Made by a program: the position numbers and the translations under genes. From positions 68,371,912-68,435,911 of the forward strand of contig CM043963.1 of NCBI GenBank assembly GCA_014529385.2: a stretch of DNA of 64,000 nt, given 5' to 3'. Source of the stretch: Adiantum capillus-veneris (lineage: Eukaryota; Streptophyta; Polypodiopsida; Polypodiales; Pteridaceae). The notes below the pieces were generated by a model, which saw only the letters and a list, made by a program, of their open reading frames with translations, ran no database searches and had not been told where the DNA came from. Positions 1-11,709 of this stretch are shown piece after piece; the first letter of the stretch is position 1, and each line of letters opens with the position of its first letter.

Positions 1-545
1 TGATTTGACATAATTATCAAAGCTAAATCACATATTATGTAACCCATGGTAATTATTTTAATCTCAGATAATTAGTCTAACTAATTATCTCAATAGAATT
101 ACACTCTTTTTAGAGGAAAATAAAAGGGAGAAAATAGTAAACTAATTGGAAATGCTTTCAGATAGTTATCAGAGGTAAATCACTTCTTATGGAACCCATG
201 ATAATTATCCTAACGTCAGATAATTAGTCTATTTGATTATATTAATAGAATGACACTGTTTTTAGGAAAACATGAAAGAGGAAAAATACCAAACTAATCC
301 AAATAGCTTTGAGATAATTATCAAAGGTAAATCACATTTTTTGGAACCTGTGATAATTATTTTAACTTCAACTAATTATTTTAACTAATTATCTCAATAG
401 AATTACACTATTTTTAGGGAGAAATAAAAGGGGGAAAATAGAAACATAATCCAAAATGCTTTGAGATAATTATCAGAGATAAATCACATCTTATAAAACC
501 CATGATAATTATCTTAACCTCAGATAAATAGTTCAGATACTTATC
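1..545. repeat. AT-rich tandem satellite, 152-bp period, about 3.6 copies
   Basis: The landmark TAATTATCA(A/G)A begins near 11, 163 (as TAGTTATCAGA), 315 and 467. The spacing is 152 bp each time. Each unit continues with GGTAAATCAC, a GATAATTAT block, an AATAGAATTACACT-like block and an A/G-rich end. Copies differ by scattered substitutions and small indels. The array is cut by the window start, so its true length is unknown. A monomer of about 150 bp is in the size range of plant satellites, but nothing here shows where on the chromosome it lies. Confidence 0.85.
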
Positions 546-2355
546 TTCATTAAAAGTAACCGATTTTGTGTATAAACTAGAGAAAGGAAATTAGTAAATG
601 AATTTATATAATTACCCAATAAAGACCTGAGGTCAAAAATCACTATTGAAGGGTGGGAAAGTTATCTTAGCCTAAATAATTGGTATAACAAATTACTGTC
701 GGCAAAGTTTGCCTAAATTAGACCATAAGTATAGAAGGGAAAAGTTATAAATCAATTTTATGAATTAACCACAAAATTCCTAAAGATAGAACATATCAAA
801 TTACATCTAGGGTGAGTAATCCACTAGTAGATAGGAATTATAATTTACTAAGTCCAAATATGAGATATTCTTGGAATATAGACTAAGAAGAAACCCAGTA
901 AAATAGCTTCCTTAATTATATGATAATTATGGGAAAATACTAATAGTACAAGGAAGTTACAGGAGGAGTATCTCATCCAATAAACTATCAAGGACCTATT
1001 TATTCCAGAAATCCTTTTTTTTGGGTAAAAAGGAAGAAAAGAGATTAGTCAATTAATCCTCTAATCGATTAAGTCCTTTTATAAAGAGGAAATCCTCTTA
1101 CCGAGGAAGAGGATGTTAGCATCAAAAGAAATAAAGCCACTCATGACCATGAGGCTAGGCCTAGTCATAGGCCTACAGAGGAAAGGTTGCAGGCACCAAC
1201 AGAGCAACACATGGACGACCAGTCCCAGAGGTGGATTTCTATTTTGTTCGCTTAAGTCTTTTAAAGTTCATTTCTAAGTTAGCATTGCATACTTAAGGGT
1301 TAGGAAGGATAAATTGGTTGTAAATGGAAGGTAACTTGCAAGAAACCGACGAGCAATGATTGTAAATAGGAAAGAAATGATTGGGTTATGACTGATTGAT
1401 CTAGGAAAGAAATGTTTGACCATCCTTAAGACATTTTATCTCAAGACACCTCTAATTCCTTGGAATATTTTACTCCAGGTAATGATTAATGATGGCGATT
1501 CCGCCATGGATGAGTCGGTTTCCTCAGTGCGCGTGGAGTCTTTACCCCGTGCTTGTTTGTGCTTGTGGATATTACTTAGGATATCAAGTTTATCCTAGAG
1601 GAACGGCCCGGTTGTATGGGCAATCGGTTGGCGTATGGGCGCCCGGACTATGGGTGATGGCTTTTTCCACCTCGGTTTTTATAAATAAGGAATGGGTGCC
1701 ATTTTTTCACCCCTGTATAGGTGGTCTTGAGATAATCCAGTACTGGTCAGAGATACTTCAGAATGACAGTACCTTGTCTTAAGTCTAAAGATGTTTGTTT
1801 GCTAAAAGAATGTTTTCAATACTGTTTTTCAAGGGTTGTCTTAATGAATTCAGTTAATGAAAGGTAAAGAAAATCATTATTTTAATTGTGACAAAGAATG
1901 TGGTAGTAATTAAACAACACAGAATCATGTGTGAGTGCGGGGTGGTAAGTGGAGATTGACTAAGGTTGTCAATCATGGATGGGTGGACCTCATTATTCAG
2001 GTAACTATCCATTCCCACGCACTAAAACGTTTAGAAACTTCTTCACTTGGAAGAGGAATCCACCAACGGCTGTGCCCTCACATATGTTAGGGGGAAAAAA
2101 GCATTGACTAAGGAAACCTTAATCTGAATGATGGAAGTTATAGGGCCGGAATACTTTTTTTTAAACAAGTTGTTACGTTTCCACTGTGAGACAGGACTAG
2201 GTCTCCTTCTAGGGCTATAACCCTAAACCATTGTCAATGGTAAGGGTGAATTCCCTGGAATTATTCTTGTTTAGGGACTCGGATTTTAGTAGGCCTAGAG
2301 ACCTGTCAAGGGTCCCATCCCGCTTTTGGTGTCGGCGGGTTTGGGGACCTCACAA
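546..2355. other. No gene recognised; possible decayed LTR or leader DNA
   Basis: AT-rich sequence without a convincing long ORF. The two short ORFs between 1416 and 1782 overlap each other and resemble nothing I know. A TATA-like TTTTTATAAATAAGG lies near 1676-1690. The region sits directly upstream of the Ty3/gypsy gag, so it could hold a 5' LTR. I could not match it to the sequence downstream of that element and saw no primer-binding site. Confidence 0.35.
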
Positions 2356-2939
2356 TGGAGTCCCAAGGGGCTTACCATTATTGAGCTATTAGAAGCTTGA
2401 TAGGAATCGGTGCTGACTGGGCTATGATAAACCCTCTCTTCTATTCCTTGCAATTAATGATATTCGAGCCGCGGGACAGGAGCTCGAGTTCTTATCTTTG
2501 AAAGTAAAGAGGAGTAGCAACTAGGTCTTGAAGTTTCAAAGTACAAGTAAAATTTTATACCTAAAACTTAGTTAGAATGGCTGACAATAGTAGAGAGAGT
2601 GAAATTAATGTTGATGGCTTTGATTTTGCTATGGCTTTGATTTTTCTATGATCACCGTCAAGAGCTATGGTCTTAATAATAGAGTCCCAAGGGTCTTACC
2701 ATTATTGAGCTATTAGAAGCTTGACAGGAACCGGTGCCAATTGGGCTATGATAAACCCTCTCTTCTATTCCTTGCAATTAATGATATTCAAGCCGCGGGA
2801 TAGGAGCTTGAGTTCTTATCTTTGAAAGTAAAGAGGAGTAGCAACTAGGTCTTGAAGGGCCAAAGTACAAGTAAAATTTTACACCTAAAACTTAGTTAGA
2901 ATGGCTGACAATAGTAGAGAGAGTGAAATTAATGTTGAT
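2356..2939 (+). repeat. Spaced direct duplication, 324-bp offset, in the gag leader
   Basis: Roughly 2356-2615 and 2680-2939 are near-identical copies 324 bp apart. For example, CTTACCATTATTGAGC occurs at 2371 and 2695. Both end in the same start-like stretch, an ATG at 2577 and 2901 followed by codons for MADNSRESEINVD. Both reading frames stop soon afterwards. The duplication covers the leader and presumptive gag start of the downstream Ty3/gypsy element. It probably arose by slippage or unequal exchange. Confidence 0.8.
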
Positions 2940-4290
2940 AGCTACTAATGATGCTCCTATGCTTGTGAACTATCTTGTTACTAGGCTTCAACAACTCACG
3001 GGCAATCCATCCCTCCAAGGAGAAGTGCAACAGCAACTAGTGATCCATGTGATTCTCCAATCTCTTCACCTAGAAGAGGGACTGCCTATGAAAGCTCCTA
3101 ATGAGATTTCTAAAAGAGGGCACTCTACGATAAGAGAATAGGAGGATTTATATGAAGGGCTCAAAAGATTACAAGTTGATGGGGCAACTCCCTCACAAAA
3201 GAGATCCCAAATCTCAATGGTAGGGCCCCCACTGAAAGAACGAGAAACAAGTGAATCTCCCGCCACCTCGGTGGAGATGGCACCACGAAGATGGCGGGGA
3301 AAACGCTCTCTAACACCCCCTAAACAGAGAAGACCATCACATAGTCCTTCTGACCATAATTCAAAGAAGGAAGAAAGGAAGTATGAGAAGGAAAAGGCAA
3401 GAAAGAGGTCACCCTCTTCTCCATCTTCATCATCCTCCTCCTCTTCTGAAGGAAGTGATGGTGAAAAGCGAGGCCATAAGAAATCCTATGCCACTTGGAA
3501 GAGGTCATTGAAGCTCAAACAGTTCAAGTAGGGAGGAAAGAGTATCTCTTTTCTTACCTACAATGGCATCTTTGGCGCTACGGACAAAGTCTTGGCCTTT
3601 ATTCAACAATTTGATGCGGCATTCAGAGATGAGGGCTTCATAGAGTCCTCTAAGATACGTCATGTAGCCATGCATCTCCAAAAGTCTGCTAGGCAATGGT
3701 GGTCTAGCCTATGAGCAAACGGTGAAGCTCCACGAACATGGAAAGCTTTAAGAACTTCAATTATGAAGCAGTTTTTGGCTAGTGATACCAAAGACAAAGT
3801 GCTCACCGAATGGAAAATCTTGAAGCTCTCTCCCTACAAATCTATTCACAAATACGTAGACAAGTTTTGCAATTTACATCTCAAAGCCACTATCTACAAA
3901 AACATAGATTTTGGAGAGCAAAAACAACAATTTTGTGTGGGTTTATCTAAAGATATGGTGGAGTATGTCAACTCCCAAAGGCATCGCAGTATTTAGTGGT
4001 CATTCACCATATTATGGTGGCTTCACGGATCAACTTCCAATAAGGGCTTAGCCCATGGAAAGAAAAAATCGTAATGAGCCTAAGGGGAAGGACCATGTCG
4101 AAAAGAGATAGAGCGTTATCGCAATGATAACCATTGTTTCAAATGTGGGGAGCAAGGGCATGCTTATCATGCTTTCCCACAAAAGAACACACGCAATGAA
4201 CCTCCTAGAGCTTCCATAGTTGAAGTTCAAGAAAAAGATGCTCATCGCAAAGGATCTCATCTATGCCATGCTTGGGGAAAGCTAAAAGAA
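2923..4290 (+). pseudogene. gag: Ty3/gypsy gag (broken), capsid domain and degenerate zinc knuckle
   Basis: A Ser/Glu/Lys-rich stretch (about 3217-3531) precedes a retrotransposon capsid-like region at about 3540-3995. That region contains the characteristic QFDAAFRDEGF and SARQWW phrases followed by a stop. A single zinc knuckle starts at 4135: Cys-x2-Cys-x4-His-x4-Phe, so the last Cys of the usual CCHC is replaced by Phe. At least three frames are needed to follow the protein. In an intact element this product packages the RNA in cytoplasmic particles. It is clearly inactive here. Confidence 0.75.
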
Positions 4291-4295
4291 CATGA

Positions 4296-5870
4296 TGCTT
4301 TCATTCTCTTCGACAATGGCTCTACTCACAATTTCATATCCACGGAGTTGGCCACTAAGCTAGGCATCCAAGCCTTTGAGATTGGAAATACCCTACCAGC
4401 TAATGGTGCTTTCAAGGGAGAAGAAGTCCCAGTTACTCCCTTAATTGGGACATTGACGCTTCATGGCCAAAGCTATGTGGACAAAGAGGATTTCTTCATT
4501 AAGCTTGAGGACATAATCCTAGGGGCACCATGGTTTGATCGCATGGCAGCCAACATCAAGTACCCTGAAAGGCAAATTTACTTTAAGTACAGTGACAAAG
4601 ACATGTACATATATGTTAACGAGTCAGGTAACACTATACCTTTTGTACATAAGCAAGCTTTTGACAAGTCAATAAAGAGCTCTATTTATGTGTACATGAT
4701 ATTTGTAAAAGACTCTCAAAATGAACCTAATGTTTTGTCGAATAAAAATAAAGGGAATAAAAAAGAATTAGGGTTGTCTAATTTCCTTAATGAATTCCAA
4801 GATGTTTCTACTGATGACATCCCTAATGAATTGCCTCCAAAACGAGGGGATGATGACCATGGAATTGAGATTCTTCTAGGAATCTCACCACATAAAAAAC
4901 CTCCTTATCAAGTTTCTCAAGCTCAGCAAGAGGAAATTTTGCGGCAAGTGCATGAGTTGGTTGAGAAAGGAATGGTTGGGCCTAGTTCATCTCCATTTTG
5001 TTCACCAGTTTTATTAGTGCAAAAGAAAGGTGGCACATATCGTATGTGTGTCAAGTAGGCACTAAATAGGATCACTATCAAAAATAGGTTTCCCGTTTCC
5101 ATGGGTAGAAGACCTATTTGATAAGCTACAAAGATGACCTACTTCAGTAGGATTGACCTAAAAAGTGGCTATCACCAAATAAGGATAGTGGATCAAGACA
5201 TTGTAAAGACCGCATTTTGCACTACGTTTGGTCTCTACGAATTCATTGTCATGCCTTTTGGCTTGACCAATGCACCAGCTACATTCAACTGCATGATGGA
5301 GAAGCTCTTTAGGCCTCACAGTAGTTACACAGTTACATTGGAGTGTTCTTTGATGATATAATCATCTACTCAAATTCCTTGGACGAACAGAAACAACACC
5401 TCCAGGTAAATTTTCAAGTTTTGCGAGAGAATAAGCTTTACATAAATCAAAAGAAAAGTAAAATTTCTTACAAGAGATTCAATATTTAGGTCGTATTATC
5501 TCTAAAGATGGCATCCAAATGGATCCATCAAAGTTAGAAGTAATAAAAGCATCACCTAATCCCAAGAATCTGCATGAATTAAGAAGCTTTATAGGTATGC
5601 GTGCATACTATAGACGATTCATAGAAAAATTCTCACTCATAGCAAGACCATTGCATGACCTAACAAAAAAAATGTTAAGTATGCATGGTCTACCAAGGAG
5701 AACGCTGATTTTGAAAAGCTTAAAGAGAAGCTTATCTCTTAACATGTGCTTACACTACCGGATCTCTCAAAGCCATTTGAGGTATAATGCGACGCTTGTG
5801 GTGATTGCCTTGGAGCCATGCTGCTCCAAGAAGGGCATGCCATAGAATATGAAATTCGAAGGCTCAACCC
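4296..5870 (+). pseudogene. pol: Ty3/gypsy protease and reverse transcriptase (broken)
   Basis: The aspartic protease signature reads F-D-N-G-S-T-H-N-F at about 4306-4340, with Asn where the catalytic triplet normally has Ser or Thr (DSG/DTG). An open stretch 4348-5058 then runs into the RT fingers. It ends at a TAG (about 5056) inside the conserved R-x-C-V-D-Y block, which here reads RMCVK-stop. After a frameshift the RT palm follows: [14 protein letters not shown], then [12 protein letters not shown]. The catalytic F-F-D-D is at 5346-5357 in another frame. The connection domain follows at 5519-5870. The key Asp pair is still present although the frame is lost. Confidence 0.8.
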
Positions 5871-7553
5871 AATTTAGCAAGATCTACGCATATATAAAAA
5901 GGAACTGTTAGCAGTTCTACATGCCCTAGACACGTGGAAGCACTATTTATTGGGGACTCCTTTCATTCTGCGAACGGATCACCAAAGCCTTAAGTACTTC
6001 ATGATGCAGACCAAGCTCTCCAACAAACAAATGAGGTGTGCAAATTTCCTTTCAAAATTTTGTTTTCATACTGCTCACATTGCTGGCAAGCGTAATCAAG
6101 TAGCCCATGCACTCTCAAGATTACCAAGAGTGAATGCGGTATCAATAGCAACTCACAATGATCTATCTGATATGATAGATGAGTATGCTAATTATCCCAA
6201 TTTTAAAGCTGTGACGTCAGCCCTTGCACTAGGGAAGAAAGAGGAACCATTTACCCTACAAGATGGTTATCTTCTCTATGGTAATAGGCTATTTGTTACT
6301 AACTCACTACCTAAGAAAATCATGTATGAATCTCAGGCTCCTCCATATGCGGGTCATAAAGGGATTCAAGCTACCCTAAGAGGGATAGAAATGTACTTCT
6401 ATTGGACTACCATGAAAGCAAACATCCAAGAGTATGTTTCAAAATTTGTGGTTTGCCAAAAGACGAAGTTTGATAGAGGGAAGCAACCTGCTTTGCTTCA
6501 ACCTTTGCCAATCCCTAATTCACCCTGGGAGAGCGTATCCATGTATTTTATCTTTGAATTGCCTAAGTCTATCCATGGGAATACGGGAATATGGACAATA
6601 GTAGACAGGTTCAACAAACAAGCGTATTTCATACTTGTCAAAAAGACTATTAAGGCCCATCAAATGGCAACCCTCTTTATATCACAAATATTTAAGTACC
6701 ACGGCATGCCAATGTCAATAGTGTCGGATAGGATCCTAGAATGACCAGCAATTTTTGGAAGGGTCTCTTTGAGAATTTACGTACAAGGCTAAATTTCTCT
6801 TCGGCCTATCACCCGCAAATGGATAGCCAAAGCGAGATAGCTAACCTAACAATTCTTGATCTACTAAAAGCTTATGTCACTGTTGTAAATCAAAGGTCCC
6901 AATGGAAGAAGTACTTACCTTTAATGGAGTATGCTTACAATAACATAGTACATACATCCACAGGAAAAGCACCTTTGGAGGTAATTGAGGGAAGATCAAA
7001 AAATCCCCTGCTACTTAAGGTACATAGGAAGATCTTCGCTGCAGATTAATATAGCCGCAACCTATAAGAATCATTCCAAAAGATTAAAGATGCTATATCT
7101 ATCTCATGGAAAAGGAAAAAGGCTACTGGTAACAGGCACAAAAGAGCCCTGACCTTTAAAGAAAATGATTGGGTCTTGCTCAAATTTAGGTTAAGGCACA
7201 TGACGGGCAAGAATCCTACGGGACACCAAAAGAACTATGCTAAACTAGCAAAAAGGTACTATGTCCCCTTTAAAATTCTTAAGCCAATCAATGAGACGGC
7301 TTATCAGCTCAAGTTGCCCAACCACTTGCTCATACACAATGCTTTCCATGTGAGCCTCTTAAAGCCTTACCAAGGAGAGCCACCCCAAGAAGCAACCATA
7401 GAAGACCCATCGGAGATTGAAGACCAAGAAGAGGTATTGCAGCTAGTCCATTCTCCGACACAAAGACAAGGTATTGAGAGGCAGGAAAACCCCCAATGTT
7501 TATCTGAATCCTATTGGATGGACACAGAGGTGGGCTCAGCTAGTGTAAACTAA
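5871..7553 (+). pseudogene. pol: Ty3/gypsy RNase H and integrase (broken)
   Basis: RNase H shows KELLAVLHALDTW and LRTDHQSLKYF. The integrase catalytic core starts near 6530, but the phrase usually read S-M-D-F is S-M-Y-F, so the first catalytic Asp is Tyr. The second Asp (VSD) and the Glu (D-S-Q-S-E) are present, on either side of a stop at about 6742. The tail (7176-7553) ends with an HVSLLKPY motif and an acidic end resembling the truncated chromodomain-like tails of chromoviruses. The lost Asp plus stops make this integrase non-functional. Confidence 0.8.
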
Positions 7554-8681
7554 ATTTCTTATTTTATAAATGCTTTAAAAAACAACCAATAAGAAATAGT
7601 CTCCCTAAAAGACTATTGGACAGTCAAAAGGTTCAATGAGAATTAAACAACTCCTAAATTTGATTAATTCCTATTGGCCAAAAGACTAAAAGGTCCAATA
7701 GGAATTCAGATAGTTAAATTATTTGAGCATATATAAAAAGGAAAAAAAGGCGCACACTTGTCACAAGGATTTTGAATGGGCCTCTCAAAGGCTATGGGCT
7801 AAAATATTCACGGGCCAATAGGAAGCCAACAAGAGTAGAACTCTTGCTCAAATGCTATTGGCTAGGCTTTTCAAGGGCCAATAGGAAGCCAACATGAGTA
7901 AGTGGCAATATGGGTCGCCCAGATGAGAGAGGGAGACTGATTTGGAAAGGCATTATTCCCCACACACACACACACAAGCTCATGTGTGAAATGAAGAAAC
8001 TCTATCTCCTTCTCAGGCTTTAATGGAAAGCTCTTCATCTACTCCAAGCTTGTGAGAAGTGAGGCCTACAACAACAAACTCTTGGCTTAGGATGAAAATC
8101 CAACCAAGAGACAAGCTCCAATGCATGCTCATCTCCTCTACCATTGTAATTACAAAGCTATGCTAAGCTATTATGAGTGATTATGTGAGGAGAAATACTT
8201 CTTTCCCGTAATAATACTTCTTTTTTTTCTAAGATCTACTCTTACACCCCGCTAGCTCTCACCATCTTCAAAGGTGTGTGAGATCTTGGGTCTGAGACCA
8301 ACGAGGAATTGATGGTGTTTTCTAAAAAGTGTTAGCTTAGTGCTTGAAGCTTCCATCTTCATTGCACTAGAAAGTTATTGAAGGAACACAAAGGATTGTA
8401 TTGTAAAATGTCTCCCTTGATGGGGGAAACCTGAATACAAATCCTATTGGAGGGGGGACCGGCTCCATGTGCATCCGGTCCTGAACTGTTGTCAAGTGTT
8501 AATCTCTCTTTCTCTCTTGAAGTATTGTTCATGCCTAATTCTAACTAGTTGTTATACTTTTGTAGCTCTCTCTCCAACCAAGCACTTTTGCTATGCTCAT
8601 TAGGAATCCCTCTTAATTAAATGCTCACTATGCCTATGTAATTTCCGCTACACATAATTAATTACCCATTAAATGTTACAT
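7554..8681 (+). other. Presumptive 3' LTR region of the Ty3/gypsy element
   Basis: Non-coding sequence directly after the integrase tail. It has a TATA-like AGCATATATAAAAAGG near 7725-7740. It also has several copies of a CCAATAGGAA-type motif (7660-7900), a CA microsatellite at 7963-7977 and downstream C/T-rich DNA. This is what a 3' LTR should look like, but I found no matching 5' copy and could not fix its boundaries. Confidence 0.4.
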
Positions 8682-8827
8682 AATCAGACGTCTCATCATG
8701 TCCAAGCGGCGTATTTGTCGAGTTCTGCAAAAAAAGACAATCAAATTTTCTATAAGTATAAACAATCCATTTTCTTAGCTTATCAATAAAATACAACAAA
8801 TGTAAGAGAGTAAAGTGAAATACTAAC

Positions 8828-9149
8828 TGTTGAGATGTCGAGCTCTACATCTTGAGCTGGCATCCACTACGGGTCTTGGCCGCTTACGGCATTTACTCAC
8901 TGGCGCGTTAGGTGATCAACATGGAGGATCTCTGCCAGTGATTCTACAGGTGGAGTACACTTATAGTGCCAGCCTAGTACGCTTCTAGCGAGTTCACACT
9001 CAGTGGCCGCATGTACATATGTGCTACTTTTCAGGTTTAGCACTTAGTCATTTTGTACTCTCTTTACTGTAAAGAAGAAGAAGAAGCTTTCCATCTCTGT
9101 GTGCTTTGTGCTTGTCTTGTGTAGCTCTCTTGCATCCTCATTCTTTACA
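8828..9149 (+). repeat. 5' LTR of the copia element
   Basis: 322 bp, starting TGTTGAGATG and ending TTCTTTACA. It matches 13744-14065 along its whole length, with about ten scattered substitutions. It contains the AAGAAGAAGAAGC stretch near its 3' end. Confidence 0.95.
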
Positions 9150-9163
9150 TGGTATCAGAGCCT
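9150..9163 (+). other. Primer-binding site, initiator-tRNA-Met type
   Basis: TGGTATCAGAGC begins at the first base after the 5' LTR. This sequence complements the 3' end of plant initiator tRNA-Met and is the standard minus-strand primer site of Ty1/copia elements. Confidence 0.9.
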
Positions 9164-9430
9164 GGTGTAGGCAAGAGAGGCTAAGAGAGCAAGAGCATCA
9201 CAATCCCTTCGTTCGCAATCCACGACCAGATGCCTGATTTTTCGCACAAGTTTCTGAACAGGTCTCCAAAGTGCAGTATACAGAGATTTACTGTACAAGT
9301 ACAGTGGTTGTATGTATGTTTGATTGTGGACACTCGTTGAGTGTAGGAAGCGTTACAGGTACCACGATAGAAGGTTCATCAGAATTGCAGGTTTTTGCAG
9401 ATTGCAGCTATTTTGTCTTAGTGCTTCAAG

Positions 9431-10405
9431 ATGTCTGACAGTTTCAGTCAGATTGTCACTGAGAAGCTTGAGAAAAATAACTACCCTGCATGGAAGTTCA
9501 GAATAACAAATTTCCTAAAAGGAAAAGGTTATTGGGACTATGTAGAAGGAGACAATGAAAAGGAACCAGAGATTCCCGAGGCAAATGCTACAACAGAACA
9601 AAGGAAAGCTTTGAGGGACTGGCAACAAGGCCAGAGCAAAGTGATGTATTGGCTGTCTATGAGCATCACAGATGGCATGATGGGCTATCTACAGGATGCT
9701 GAAACCCCCGCCATTGCATGGAAAAACTTAGGCAGAGTGTTCGAGGTGAACACCAAGGCCAGGAAGCTTCAACTAAAGTCGGAGCTAAATCAGGTTAAGA
9801 GGAACAACCTCTCAATCAATGATTTTTCCTTGAAGATCAAGAGTATCATTGAGGCTCTTGGATCTATTAAAGTCTTAGTGGAAGACGATGACATTGTCCG
9901 TGCATGCTTGGATGGTCTAGGAGATGAGTATGTACATTTTAGGTCTTCCATGAATACAAGAGACGACATCCCCGTGTTCCAAGATTTGATTTCTATGCTT
10001 ATTCTTGAGGAGAATAACCTTGACACATCTTCTTCTCATGGCAGAAATAATTCTGAACAGGCCTTCTATTCTAACTCCAACAGATGTAGAGGTAGAGGTC
10101 GTGGTCGAGGCCCAAGGGGTTGCAGGGGCCAATTTCTGGAAGGTCAATCAAATCAAAACAATACAGGTGGCAGGGGAAACCAGTCTCAAGGCAGGGGGAG
10201 TCAAAGAGGTCGTGGTGCAGGATCAAGCAGGCAGCAACATACTCCAGATAGCAGAGAATGTTGGACTTGTGGTGAAAGAGGTCACATGTCACGTGACTGT
10301 CCAAAGGGAAAAGCAAGTGGAAAGAGAGAACAGGGCAACTATGCATCACTAGCAGAGATGCAGATGACAGCAAAAACGAGCACATGTTTGTTATGCAGCA
10401 TGTAA
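9431..10405 (+). CDS. gag: Copia gag polyprotein (uninterrupted ORF)
   Basis: 324 codons, opened by ATG 9431 about 280 bp after the primer-binding site. The first 200 residues form the gag domain typical of plant copia elements: an N-terminal W-K-F stretch, then LKSELNQVK and NDFSLKIK. Next comes a Gly/Arg-rich region (residues about 215-270, many RGRG). A CCHC zinc knuckle follows, C-W-T-C-x4-H-x4-C, at 10259-10300. In the particle this binds and packages the RNA. The ORF ends early because the reading frame shifts near 10370. In the other frame the protein continues toward the protease. Confidence 0.9.
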   Translation: MSDSFSQIVTEKLEKNNYPAWKFRITNFLKGKGYWDYVEGDNEKEPEIPEANATTEQRKALRDWQQGQSKVMYWLSMSITDGMMGYLQDAETPAIAWKNLGRVFEVNTKARKLQLKSELNQVKRNNLSINDFSLKIKSIIEALGSIKVLVEDDDIVRACLDGLGDEYVHFRSSMNTRDDIPVFQDLISMLILEENNLDTSSSHGRNNSEQAFYSNSNRCRGRGRGRGPRGCRGQFLEGQSNQNNTGGRGNQSQGRGSQRGRGAGSSRQQHTPDSRECWTCGERGHMSRDCPKGKASGKREQGNYASLAEMQMTAKTSTCLLCSM

Positions 10406-11709
10406 TGAATACAATGACTGCAGAGAATTCCACCCAAGATGATGTTTAGTATGTGGATTCAGGTGCCTCTAATCACATGAAGTCTCGTGGAGATTGGTTT
10501 AGAGATATGCGCAAACCAGATGTGCCAGGCTATGTGCAGACAGGAGATGACACAGCTCACCCCATTGCTCATGTAGGGGACATACCTCTAAATACGAAGA
10601 GTGGGAAATCAAAGTACTTAGCAGATGTACTTCATGTCCCAAAAATTACAAAAAATCTTGTTTCTGTTGGACAAATGGTTGAGCAGGGTTTGCAGGTTCG
10701 CTTCAATCCGAATGGTTGTTATGTAGAAGATTTCCAAAATGGCTGTAAGCTGATCACAGAGGGCAAATGTGTGGGCAGAATGTTTACGCTAAATGTAGAC
10801 ATGCCTGAGGTAAAAGCTGCATTTTTTGCACAAGGCACAGGTGTTGTGGCTGATGTTGACATTTGGCACAAACGCATTGGCCATGTCAATGAGCAGAGAT
10901 TGCGCAGCATGCAATCAAAACAGATTGTAAAAGGTTTGCCCAAATTCAAGGTGGATGGTATGCATAAAGTGTGTGCAGCATGCCAGTTTGGAAAACAATC
11001 AAAGGGCTCATTTCCACATGAGCGCAATGTATGTAAAAAGCCACTTGAGGTGGTGCACACAGATGTTTGGGGTCCAACCAATACTGCAAGTATACATGGT
11101 TGCAGGTATTATGTCTCTTTCATTGATGACCATACAAGGAAAGTATGGGTCTACTTCATGCGTAACAAAAGTGAAGTGTTTGGTCACTTTCAAGACTTCA
11201 AAGTCATGATTGAGAAGGAGACAGATATGCGAATCAAGACATTGAGGTTAGATGGAGGGGGAGAGTACTTCTCCAATGATTTTTCAAATTTTCTGCGAAT
11301 GCATGGTATACGCAGGCAGTTTACATGCAGATATACTCCACAACAGAATGGGGTCGCAGAAAGGAAAAACAGGCACATTGCAGAGGTTGCACATGCATTG
11401 ATGAATGAGAAGAACATGCCTCATCATTTCTGGGCTGAAGCCGTAAATACAGCTGTGTACATCATGAACAGGACACCTACAGCCACGGTGCATGATGTAA
11501 CACCTGAGGAAAAGTTTACAGGTACAAAGCCTGATTTGGCACACTTGAAAGTGTTTGGCTGCATAGCTTACGTGCATGTACCAGATGAGTTGCGTAGGAA
11601 ATTGGATCCTAAAGCAGAGAAATGTATTCTTGTGGGATATTCCCTTGAACTACAGGTGCTACAATCCTACTACACAATAATTACGAGTGAGCAGAGATGT
11701 AGTCTTTGA
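10370..11709 (+). pseudogene. pol: Copia protease and integrase (one stop, frameshifts)
   Basis: After the frameshift the frame has a TAG at 10447-10449 and then the protease motif D-S-G-A-S-N-H-M (10456 on). Integrase follows with its HHCC zinc-binding region (W-H-K-R-I-G-H ... C-A-A-C). The catalytic core retains its first Asp (V-H-T-D-V-W-G), second Asp (R-L-D-G-G-G-E-Y) and Glu (Q-Q-N-G-V-A-E-R-K). The frame breaks near 11660 within the copia GYS phrase and resumes as SRDVVFDE at 11687. The three catalytic residues survive, so decay is recent. Confidence 0.9.

Larger units (their letters stand above)
2577..7553 (+). mobile_element. Decayed Ty3/gypsy retrotransposon, chromovirus type
   Basis: Domain order is gag, zinc knuckle, protease, reverse transcriptase, RNase H, integrase and a C-terminal tail ending HVSLLKPYQGEPP. 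This is the Ty3/gypsy order. The RT phrases [12 protein letters not shown] and FFDD, the integrase phrase HPQ-D-QSE and the tail are typical of plant chromoviruses. Many stops and frameshifts split the reading frame, so the copy cannot make its proteins. The LTRs could not be delimited: no pair of direct repeats flanks the coding part, so the 5' end may be lost or replaced. Confidence 0.85.

Noticed and set aside
1416-1782. Overlapping ORFs of 60 and 97 codons
   Set aside because: No recognisable domain and a random-looking composition. They sit in unassigned leader or LTR-like DNA.
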